64,000 nt of DNA from Xiphophorus maculatus (Eukaryota; Chordata; Actinopteri; Cyprinodontiformes; Poeciliidae), in the NCBI RefSeq assembly GCF_002775205.1, contig NC_036444.1, positions 5,126,501 through 5,190,500 of the forward strand. The letters are read 5' to 3'. Both the position numbers and the translations under genes were made by a program. The notes beneath the pieces were generated by a model, which saw only the letters and a program-made list of their open reading frames with translations, had not been told where the DNA came from and did not search any database. This document shows positions 52,141 through 62,313 of this stretch, piece after piece. Each line of letters begins with the position of its first letter. Position 1 is the first letter of the stretch.

Positions 52141-54540
52141 TGCAACAGAGACAGATCTAAAATACATTCATTGGTTAGAGCTCTGGTAAATTAACAGCTA
52201 TGTACTTGTATCACCTGCTCAGACCAAGATGTTCAACCGGTCCCTTTGACTATACCAGGTGTCCTGCAGATGTAATATGTGGCTCTGCCTCACCAGACCT
52301 GAGTCAAATAATCAGGCAATTAGCAGCACTTTGGAGAACTTGACTGCACTGAGGAGGTAATTCAGCAATGTGATTGTGATTGAGGTGTGTTTATCCAGGG
52401 ACACATCTAAAAGTTGCAGGACTCGTGACTTGGATTTGAGGATTCCTACTCTAAAGGATAAGATTTCCATCAAGACTTGGCTTTAACATTTTATTATTAA
52501 CTTAAGGCAGAGAAAAAATAAAAAACAGTCTTCACTCTGGGCCTTCTGCTAACAATTACCCACAAATCATGCGTCGTCCTGCTTGTCTCAGTGAAGCCAT
52601 GCACAGAGACTTAAACTTTCTTTTAAGTCAATCAATCTGCCTAAGTTCCGCCTTGGCAGGTAGCACAGTCTCACGTGGATCAGGATTTGTGACCCAACTG
52701 GTCTTAACTGGTTTCTGTCTTGTAAAACCTTAGGGGCCTTTCCGAAGTGAGTTCAAACTCAAAAGAGAAAACAACTCCAAATAAGGCAAAGGCTCTTTGC
52801 AGCTTCCTACAATCTAGGAATTGTGGAAACGTTCTTAGTATTTGAGTATTATTATTGCTACACAAAGAAATCAGAGCTCTCTTAACATGACTTAAAACAC
52901 AAAAAACATCTAACACTGCATTTTATTCTGCCAAACTGAGATGCCAAGCAAAACAGGAGACATAAGGAAAACCAAGGAAGTTTACACAGGCGGGAAGTGG
53001 CTAAACCACCGGTGAGAGTTTAGGAGGGGATCGAGGTAGAGCCACCAAACTCTTCAGAGAAAAGAAATGGAGCAGAAGAGGGACAAACTGAGCACAAATC
53101 AGGAAAACTTCACCCCATTTTGTTTTGTTTTGGCTGAGAGACACATGATCCTGTTAGTTTTAAGTTTAACTGTGCATGCTGTGTTTTGTCCTGGATTGTT
53201 TTGATTTAAAAAAATATATATCAAAGCGTAAATTATATTAATAATTAAAATTTTGCACATTTTAGGTAGTTTTAAATTTTTTTTTACCTGGTATCCTTAA
53301 ATCTTGAAGTATCTGAGAATCCTTAAATTCTATTCACTTAAAATTTATAATGCTTTCCAAGTCAGTGTTGATGTTTCACATCAAATTTCAATTTTGTTAT
53401 GGGTTGAATATACATACTTTAATGAAATAGAAAATAATTGTTGCCTCTGCAAACAAAGAGAAAACTTCATGGAAAACTTTTTCATTCACTTGTGCAAAAA
53501 AGAAAGTTTGAAGGGAAGTCATTTCTGAAAATTATTAAAGGTTAAATGTTAGGACTAGAAGATATTTAAACAAAAAAGTACATTTTGATATTTAATGATA
53601 CTTAATGGAAGGTGTAATATTTTATATTTCAGTATAAAAACAACTGAAACAATGAACCTGTTAGAGGTTAATTATTAAAAATTTTCTGATAAGATTTGCC
53701 CTCTATAGATAATAAGCTATTAATCATAAACTCTTATTACCAGCTGGACGATAGTTGGTCATTTCCATTATGTCCCTGCAGGCTGTTGATTTGTAACGAT
53801 ACAAGGTTGTTGATTTCTTGGCAACTAATGTTTGTATCAGTTCTGTTTTATGGTCCGGGTTCTTGGCTCCTCCTTTTGGATCTGCCTGCCAATCTGTCTG
53901 ACAGGGCAGTCACTGTCAGAACTATGCAGGATGCTTTCAAATAGAAAACCATGAGGGAACGTAATAAACTAAATGTTTTGAGAAACACACACATGTAATA
54001 GTTCACTACATGTATCTATTAGTTACGACTGTTAGATGGGTTGCTTGGGAAGCAACTCTTCTAGAGCAATTTCCACTAAATCAGCTCAGAAATTTGTAAA
54101 AAATCAAACCAGATGTTCAAACGCTATTTGCTTTGTACAGAGAGTCTGGACGTTGGGCCTTTGGAGAAATAATTGCTTGCTAGAGGCGTGGACTCTGTTG
54201 AAGTTTTAAACTTTACCCAGTTGCTAACATTTAGCCAGGATGTATATAATGCGCGAGTTCTACGCTATGAAGCTTTCCAGAAATTCCCTGCATTGTAAAC
54301 AACCGTCCTCCTCTGCGCAGAGAGAAGTGCCGAAACAAACTAGATGGTTGTTGCTGTTAATTAAATATTTGGAAGTGTGGCCAACACAGATTGAATGACT
54401 CCCATGGATAGAATAGACGTCACTTCCTCCATTGCCACTGCAGCAGAGGAAGTGAATAATAACTGAAGTTATGTTTGGACCCAAAGAGGACTGATCTGGT
54501 CAGCACACAGTTTCAGTTGTTACAGCTAGAAACCAGCGAT
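52141..54540. other. intergenic, no gene recognised
   Basis: AT-rich with short open frames only. The upstream exon(s) of GIMAP gene 1 should lie somewhere to the right of 51.1 kb, but I could not identify one. CAGTCACTGTCAGAACTATG near 53908 and a CCAGATTTG patch are not informative. Confidence 0.35.
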
Positions 54541-54692
54541 CAGGTTGAACCTTCAGAGCCACATAAAGACAGTTACAAAGTCGGCCTTCTGTCACCTGAA
54601 GAACATTTCCAGCATTAGAGGACTAATGTCTCAGTAAGATCTAGAGAAACTCATCCATGGGTTTGTCTTTAGTTGCATTGATTACTTCACAG

Positions 54693-56226
54693 CAGTGTTG
54701 TATAAAGTACTGAAATATCAGAGTCAAGTAAAAGTATAAGTACCTCTCCAAAATATCACTTTGGTAAAAGTCCAAGTCACTGACTGAAATGTTACTTGAG
54801 TTAAAGTCTTAAAGTATCTGAAACTTCTTGTACTTAAGTATGGAAAGTACTGTAAAAATGGATGTACTCAAGTAATGTAATGAAAAGTACAAGTAAAAAG
54901 TAAAACAAGGCAAATGCAGTTTGAATGACATTTTTTATATTTTGGTAAACTTGTCAAATACACTTAAAATAATGTACCCAACCAAGTGCAGGCAAAATTA
55001 AACCTGCTAATAGATATACCTGCAGGCATCATTTAGTTAAGAAAATTAGGTGCTTTACCTATAGCACAAGGTTACCTTAACCTGCTTTACAACTGAACCA
55101 GCTTCTTAGTAAACCCTCCAGGACAGAAAATACAAAGTTTTTGTAAGCCTTAAGTTTTCCCTTCAAGTAAGGTCAGTGCTGAAAATGAGAAAAATAAATA
55201 GTACAGAAAATGCGGCCAACATGAAGAAAAAGATCTGTTACGATTACTCTACTTCACAAATCAGTGAATCAGTCAATGCTACAGTCAGTAGGTGGTGCAC
55301 ACAACTGGTCATTATGCAAAAGAAAAAAAGAATTGGGAGGGAAATGCAGCTTATTGGCTTCTGTAAACCTGGTTTTGAACTTGCATGCCTTTCCTATATT
55401 CGTTAAATTTAGTCTAAATTGCTATCGCTATGGCTTCTGTCCCCCCTTGAACAGAGGAGTCTAGGTAGCCTGCTACAGTCAACATTAAGCCTAAGCTAAA
55501 TACACCACGTGTGGAACTGAAACAATGCCAAACAAAGTTCATTTATGGTCAACGTTTCACAATACAGTAGTGCCTAGTGACCAAGCTATAGTTACTGAAA
55601 CAGGAGGATTGTAACCATTTCATAAGAAGTTACCTCGATGTGTTTCTTCAAGTTGGACGGGGAGTTTTTGTAAGATAGAATTTCCACATCTTCGGGCAGG
55701 AATAACATAAACTGCATGCGGTACGACGAATCTTTAACACCCACGAAAGAGTATATTGTGTTTAAATAAGGCCATGGGCTCTCATCACCAGCTGGTGGTT
55801 CCCCTGGAGCCGCGTCCAATGTAGTTGCAGTCGTTGTGGTCTCCGTCTCCTCCTCCATGTGGCTGCTGCTGATTGCGAGACTTGCTTTGTGTTTAATGGG
55901 AGAAGCGAAACAGGTGTAGCCTATTGGTGGTGATGAACAAGCCCAGGCAAGCAGGCTACCGACTTTGTTCAGTAGCCTGCTTGCTACTTGCTAATCAGTA
56001 GGTGGGGTCAAAACACTTTGTTTCTCTCTCTCGATTTTTTGTAACGAGTAACTAAACCACACATTGAAAATGTATCGGAGTAAAAGTACGCAATTAAGTT
56101 CGGAAATATAGTGAAGTAAAAGTGAAAGTTATCAAAAATTTTCATACTCGAGGAAAGTATGAAGTACTCCAAAATATACTTAAGTAAAGTAGTGAAGTAT
56201 TTTTACTTCGTTACTTTACAACACTG
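54693..56226 (-). mobile_element. hAT-superfamily DNA transposon, 1534 bp, non-autonomous
   Basis: Ends CAGTGTTGTATAAAGTA and TACTTTACAACACTG are imperfect inverted repeats. A perfect 8-bp direct repeat CTTCACAG flanks them (54685-54692 and 56227-56234), the hAT hallmark. Subterminal regions are packed with AAGTAA/TTACTT-type phrases, as is usual for hAT transposase binding. The only coding remnant is a BED-finger-like exon on the minus strand. Confidence 0.85.
55592..55858 (-). pseudogene. hAT transposase N-terminal (BED zinc finger) remnant
   Basis: An 88-codon frame starts MEEETETTTT and contains WPYLNTIYSFV and then LSYKNSPSNLKKHIEV, the second half of a BED finger as in hAT/ZBED transposases. 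Where the finger's Cys pair is expected, the text reads MQFMLFLP, with both cysteines replaced by Phe. The catalytic DDE and dimerisation regions are absent, so this is a dead remnant. A donor-like GTAACTT after the His-Ile-Glu block would fit the original exon end. Confidence 0.6.
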
Positions 56227-56390
56227 CTTCACAGGTCTGCCTAAAAAGATCAGAGAGCTGCAGCTGATCCATAACGCTGCTGCTGCTGCTCTGACTAAAA
56301 CCAGGATGTTTTTATGTTTCTATGATGTAAAAGCACTTTGAGCTGTCTTGTTGCTGAAATGTACTATACAAATGAACTTGACTGATTTCT

Positions 56391-57110
56391 AAAACTACAG
56401 TGAGAATGCATTTCTAAAGCTGCACAGAAAATGTAGCTAATAGCTCTGTTCTGTGTCTGGGTTCCTGTTTGTCACCAATATTATTTGTGGTGTTAATGCA
56501 CAAAATCTGAAGGTAAGAGAGAGGAAAATATTTTCTTGTTTGTCACTTCAGGGTTTCATTCTTGCTTTTTGCAGTTGATGTGGTTTTGTTAGTTTGTTGA
56601 AGAGTAAACCTTCAGCATGGACTGAAGTGATTCATAGCCAGCTGTTTGTCTGAGGCCAACAACTGGAAATGGGTGGATCGATTCTTTTGGTTCAAGGATC
56701 AGGCTATGTTACAAACAGAAGAGTGAAAGTATCATGATATGTTTTATACAAGTGGTGAAGTTGAAGGTTGTGAAAATAAGGTAAAATTTTTCTATATATG
56801 CCATATGAGAAAAGTTGCCAAGACAGTAAGCAATGGGAGACAAGAGAAGCGAAACTCCTTATCAGATGAGAGAAGTGGAAGAACATTAAGTAAACTTGTA
56901 AGACCAAAAGCAGTACGCACAATAAAAAAAGTAAAATGAGTCCATGAATAAAATAAATAGAAAATCAAAATTTTATTTTACTGAAAAATAGCAAAATTCT
57001 GAGAAAAGGTTGAGAGCTTTTTCCTGGTTTGTGGTGTTTGGTTTGTGCACCAACTGTCCTTTCACACATTGCTAAGAACACCTAAATGTTGCCTAGGTTG
57101 CTGCTATATA

Positions 57111-57152
<42 letters not shown>

Positions 57153-59900
57153 CTATTTGTTTTTTCTAAATTTTATGTTCATTAATTGGATGAAAAGAAG
57201 CAGCTGAGCAGCGTATTTAATATCTATACTTTCATCCAATGTCCTGGAAAAGTAGATGCAACTCTTTTTGAAACTTCAGCAGAAAGAAATCCATCAAAGT
57301 CGGTTCATCATTATAGTAACATGACTTAAAAACATCATCGGACTTATTTTAAACTAATCAACAGGTAGAGAACGCCCTCTGCTGGAAACAAGTGACAATA
57401 TCAAAGTGCACTGATTTACTTTATATTTTAAACACTAAACCTTTCGTTTTATAGAAGTTATTTTTCTTTCTGCTGAGGACATTGTGGTATTGGCATGTCG
57501 ATAATTATACGGATAACTGAATGTGTAATAAAACTAATGACAGTTTTTGATGAGTCTTTTCAAACAGTTACATTTCCAAGTGCTTTATGCAAAATTATTG
57601 AACCCCTTTTTCTCTGAGGGAAACCAATTACCGTCAGAAGTTGCCTAATGACTAAATGGAGTCCATCTGTGTATAAATAAAAATAAATTAACAAGAAATA
57701 TAAAGAACTAGAAATATGACAAAAACATGGATTGAAGATGAGAAAGGAAAGAATTTGTATAAAATACAAAAGTCTGTATTAATTTAAAATGTTGGTGAGA
57801 GAAACAGAAGAAATTATTTTGATTATTCAATAATTACTAAATGACATGTTGTATTTGATTGGAAAGAAAAACAATAAATGCGAGGGATGTAGAGGGAAAC
57901 AAAATATAGAAACTGATGAAATGTGAAGAATATGGATCTGAAAGAAGGAAAAGAGTCTTAAAGGAATATTGGGAACTGAAGTAAATGATGAGGAAATTTA
58001 TATATGGAAAGCGTTATTTTTTCTTTATGACAGAATTTAAAAAACAGAATTTAATTGGTTTGAGTTAAGGCTGTTACACATACATGTTGCTCACGATCTG
58101 TTATAAAAAAGAAGAAGCAGGTTCCAACAAGTTTTGCTTTTGGCATAAAGCCACTTTGGTTTTCACCAACGTGTGTTTTTATCTTGGTTTTAACCTCAGC
58201 GACAGCTCGTCTTCTGTTACACTGGTAAGAAAATAAGGTTATTTATCAACATTGTTTTTGATAAACTTTATAATCTGAAGGTGCAAATGATAAAGTTAGT
58301 TACTTTATTCTCATCTTCGGTCTAGTATCAACTTTAGCCACATTAGACTAGAAACAATCTGCTAACCCCAGTGGTGAATGTCTAGAGACGACTCTATTAA
58401 TGGGAACAGTCTAATAAGTGTTGCTGCATTTTAATGCTTTGGTGAAGACAGTCTGTATTTTCTTGCCTTGTTTGACACCAGGGCTCCGTTTTATAAGCAG
58501 GTTAAGCAAGTTATGGGTGGCAGTTATTCTGAATAAACTAGTATCTGTGTGATACTCTTGAGTTTTCGGTTTCAGAAATGGAGACATCAAGTTAGCTCTG
58601 AGTTAAAGCTAAAGTATGTAACTTTTATAAAAATAATAGATTCTTTTTTACATATTTCTTGAATATGTCACTATATTGTGACAATATGCTATGAGACACA
58701 TAATCTACAAAAATCTTTTAGCCCCTTTGCTTTTTCTCAGTGCTAACTAGAAATGACCAATCAGTGCCAGGAGGAGGATCTCAGCGCTGTTAATCACCAT
58801 CCATGTAGCGCTACTCATTCACAATGATGGCAGATAAACTGTTGTCCTATAAAGATAAGTTGTTTCTGCGCCATTAGCACATTGAGCAGCCAGTACATGA
58901 GAGTGATTGACAGCGCTAAGACTCTCCTCCCGTCTCTGATTGGTTATTTTTGGTCAGGCTGCATTTGCGTTGCATTTTTTCAGACAGCATATAGACTGTA
59001 TATAAAAACTCTAGGCAAGCCGAACACGCAGGGTAGACTCGTGACAAATATGTGATGAACAGACCAGCTAAGCCTGTCCCAATAATCAATAAATCAGTTC
59101 ATCGAAAGATAAATTAAAACAAACTCAATCATTTCCATTTGCATGATTTTTCTCTTCTTTCTTTTTTGTACCAAAACCTGGATAGCAAAAGTCTTCAGTC
59201 TGGTGCTTTGGCCTCAACTATCCCCCCTTTTTTTTGAAGGATAGTTTTGTTTACAGATTCTTTATAATTAATTTTATTTGTTGTTTCTGTTGTTTTATTT
59301 ATTTTGGATATTTAAAATGTTTTCCAGTTCCAGTGATAAAAAAATCATTAGGATTTAAGGTTTATTGATCTTTGAGAATGTGTTCTTGCATTATTATGTC
59401 ATTAACATTATATGATTTGAAAATGGTCTCAAAACAACAATATTATTTATCACAATAACTTGAGACAATTTATTATAATAATAATATAATAATAACTTTT
59501 GTTATTGTGACAGGCCTACGACCAGCATCAGATATGATTTTCATTCTACAAAACTTATTTTGACTAACATGTCAACTACATGTGTTGATTAAGTGCATTT
59601 AAATCGAAATGGAATAAAATAAAGTAGACGATTCTTTGTTGTTCCATGTTGGTAAGAGTCAGACGTGTCAATGGCAAAGCGAAAGGAAAGTGACAGTTTA
59701 CAGGTTAAGACACTAAAACCAGAGCAATAATAAAAAAATTAAAAACTATAAGAACCAATCGGAAAAAACAGGAGCCACAAAAGTTTTGATAGGCTGTTTA
59801 GTAAAGAAGAATAAAACTCAGGATGGAATAAAATGAAATGTATTATTTGAACACAGCTTATGGTCATCAAAAAGGTTTCTCAGATTTATAAAATATAAAT
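56391..59900. other. intergenic between hAT element and GIMAP gene 2
   Basis: Contains (TA)n at about 57103-57150, a CTCF-like CGCCCTCTGCTGG core (about 57372-57384) and a repeat shared inverted with 29640-29950 at about 59190-59500. Near 58050-58230, a short stretch ends TACACTG|GTAAGAAA and could be a non-coding first exon, but nothing else supports it. Confidence 0.4.
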
Positions 59901-59920
59901 AAAACAGTCAGGTGACACTG

Positions 59921-60090
59921 ATGACAGCATACCTGGAGAACCGGTTCGGTCTGTTGAAGCTCATGTTTTTCATTGCAGACCTCATCATAACGAACCCGGG
60001 TGTATGTTTAAACGTGTTGAAGGAAATTGTAACCTGGAGTTTTCTGGATATACAGCTTCAATGGATTTATCACCAACATTCGCTATTTTG
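59921..60090 (+). other. unassigned open frame ending at a splice-donor-like site
   Basis: From ATG 59921 the frame reads MTAYLENRFGLLKLMFF... through about 57 residues, hydrophobic with several Trp, to TTTTGG|GTAAGT. The donor is strong and the DNA is less AT-rich than its surroundings. Its phase (0) does not match the phase-1 entry of the GIMAP exon at 61610, so a direct splice would break the frame. It may be an upstream exon with another between, or chance. Confidence 0.2.
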
Positions 60091-60273
60091 GGTAAGTAAA
60101 TAGAGCTTCTTTTAGTACTTTGCTTTTTTTAAACATGAAACTGAACAAGAGTACCAGAACATGGTGGTTACACCAGAAAATGTCATTTTGAATTGTTTTG
60201 TTGCTTAAATAAAATCAATGCTGATTTCAGTTTAGCAGTTTTTTATTGTTTTCATCAGTCATATGTGTTATGT

Positions 60274-60753
60274 TGTTTTGAACTCTCCGAACCCACATGC
60301 AAAGACACTCTCAGGAGATCAGATTAAAGATTTATTTACAAAAGACAATTGGTGTGTAATGCAGGAGCGTCTGATCAGGAGCGGACCAGTGTGATCGAAC
60401 AGCTGGTAGGTGGGCGTAACTCGTCAGGGAGCTCAGCGGATGGAACTGCAAATCCCGTACTTCGCATGGAGTGTCCAGACAGCAGGAGCCTAGGAATCAC
60501 AGAAAGGTACAGGACAGGTAAGCGTGCGAAACAGACTGGATATGTTTCTAGAGATCTCAGGACCAGATGTACCACAAAGGCAACAACACTCTGGCGACGA
60601 AGTGCCGGGAACCCGCTCCTAATATGCTCCCGCTGATGATCCACAGGTGTGCCGAAACACACCTGTGGAGAGGGTGTGTAAATACGCCAGCGAGCTCTCG
60701 AACGCCACCTAGAAGGAAACCAGAGGAACTGCCGAAGCTGCAGATCCTGACAA
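60274..60753 (-). mobile_element. candidate solo LTR
   Basis: A GC-richer block with TG...CA-like ends. On the minus strand it begins TGTCAGGATCTGCAG and ends GTTCAAAACA. The direct repeat TATGT lies at 60269-60273 and 60754-60758 (the longer match ATATGTGT is at 60261 and 60753). A minus-strand AATAAA at 60336-60331 sits about 57 bp before the end, as expected for an R-U5 boundary. No internal retroelement genes are next to it. Confidence 0.4.
60641..60668. repeat. perfect 11-bp hairpin
   Basis: CCACAGGTGTG (60641-60651), loop CCGAAA, CACACCTGTGG (60658-60668), inside the candidate LTR. Confidence 0.8.
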
Positions 60754-61044
60754 TATGTGTGCTAAATCTAAGATCACAGATAACAAAAACGCTAAGAAAA
60801 ATAAATATTAAGCTGAAATCTGCATTTATTGAAATAACTGTCTTAAAAGTTAAGTTTAGCAAATTTTAGCAACAAGAAAATTCAAATAGGCTTCCATGAT
60901 AAAAAGATAAACATAAAATCATGTGACAGTGGGAAAATAAAGAGAAGTACTGAAAAGTTGTAATCCAGATGAGAATTAATCAATGTTCTGGTAATTATTA
61001 ATTGAAGTCAATCAAATGAGTTTTTAGTCTTTATTTAGGCTGTA

Positions 61045-61073
61045 TTCACACCAGGAAAGTCCTCTGGTGTGAA
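61045..61073. repeat. short hairpin of hAT-MITE type
   Basis: TTCACACCAG (61045-61054) and CTGGTGTGAA (61064-61073) are perfect inverted repeats. They resemble the CATTCACACC / GGTGTGAA ends of repeat family B, so this may be a collapsed MITE. Confidence 0.5.
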
Positions 61074-61609
61074 CCGAAAGTGGACTTTGTCTTTTCCATA
61101 ATGGTAGGGAAACGCTTCACTGGGACCAGTAATCTATTTATGTCAACAAAAGAATGACCTGGAATGACTTAACTAAAGTACAGAGTTAAATCTGGCAGGA
61201 AAAGGTTGGACTTAAAAGAAAATAGCTGTAAATAAGGTAACAGTCTGGTCAGTTTCAGGTATTTATCGAATGTTCATGAAAAGATATTAACTTGTCTATT
61301 AGCTGAACTATAGGACCTATTCTAAGTACTTCTTTGCTGTGTTTGTTATTTTTGCTGAACTGCAGCAAAGTATACAACAGTGTTAATTTCTTTAGAAGAT
61401 GTTAGCTACAAACTGAAATAGATTTTTGAGGATTATTAGCAAAGTTTAAAAGTATTGTTTTCTTTTTTTATTATTGTTTTTGGAATTGTCTACCTGTCAA
61501 ATAAATTTACTTCGAGATTAATAAATCTAACCATAACAGATCTGTTTGTCACTGACATCTGTTGAATAAAAATCACTCTCAGCTTATTTGTTTTCTAATT
61601 CTCCGACAG

Positions 61610-62313
61610 CTAAAGAGAAGACGAAGCTCAGGATTGTTCTACTGGGGAAAACTGGAGTCGGCAAAAGTTCATCAGTAAATACCATCTTAGGGAGGAAAGC
61701 TTGTATGGCTGAAAGTCATTCCTCTCTGACATCGAGTTATAATTTTTGTTATGAAAGTCATGACTTAAATCATGATTTAAGTCTGACTGTTATTGATACT
61801 CCAGGCCTGTTTCAGACACACAAAAGTAATGAAGAGATTTTGGGAGAGATTGGTAAAAGCATCAACATGGCGGCTCCTGGTCCTCATGTGTTTCTGATTG
61901 TGCTGCAACTGATCAGATTCACACCAGAAGATAAAGAAACCATGGAAATAATCAAGAAGTTGTTTGGAGAAGAAGCAGCCAGATACACTATGATCCTGTT
62001 TACCCAGGGAGATGCGCTGAAAATGGTAAACATTAAAATAGAAGATCTGTTAGAAAAATCCGAGCCTCTAAAACGCTTAATCAATCAGTGCTCCAGCTTG
62101 GAGAAATTTGAAGAGAAATATCATGTCTTTGACAACAATGTTAAGGATCCTGCTCAAGTCAGTGGACTGCTGCAGAAGATCAACAGACTGGTTAAGGAAA
62201 ATGGAGGAAGATGCTACACCAATGAAATGTTTGAAGAGGCACAAAGAGAAAAACAAGAAGAAATTAAACAACATCTCAGAGCAGTGAGAGAGAAGAGATG
62301 TGTTCTACAGTGA
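61610..62313 (+). CDS. GIMAP family (AIG1-type) GTPase, terminal exon, short C-terminus
   Basis: The exon starts at 61610 after CTCCGACAG|CTAAAGAG. The frame continues 22 bp upstream but begins with TTG, not ATG, so a spliced upstream exon is needed. Visible: P-loop GKTGVGKSSSVNT, DTPGLFQT, the GIMAP box HVFLIVLQLIRFTPEDKE, TQGDAL at the G4 position (paralogue: THGDEL), and EKYHVFDNNVKDPAQV. It follows its paralogue at 50.2-51.1 kb closely through NEMFEEAQREKQEEI, then ends after about 16 residues with REKRCVLQ. The Gly/Ala membrane tail is missing. The end is a polybasic stretch plus a CaaX-like motif, which could be farnesylated. 3' UTR sequences of the two genes are also similar (GGCTGCAG..TTATTAAAC). 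Confidence 0.85.

Larger units (their letters stand above)
54541..56390 (+). repeat. LINE (L2/Rex1-like) 3' fragment interrupted by a hAT element
   Basis: 54541-54692 and 56227-56390 join across the hAT element. In conceptual translation the left part gives broken text resembling the end of a LINE reverse transcriptase (TYKV.., HLKNISSIRGL, DLEKLIHGF). The right part continues GLPKKIRELQLIHNAAAAAL, the usual conserved block. The sequence then ends in the tail AGCACTTTGAGCTGTCTTG. It carries stops and is inactive. Confidence 0.6.

Noticed and set aside
60349-60862. Several overlapping frames of about 100 codons on both strands
   Set aside because: They lie in the candidate solo LTR and its flank, overlap each other, and have no known domain.
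59921-61610. Direct splice of the 59.9-kb frame to GIMAP exon 61610
   Set aside because: Phase mismatch (0 into 1) would break the GTPase frame; kept only as an unassigned frame.
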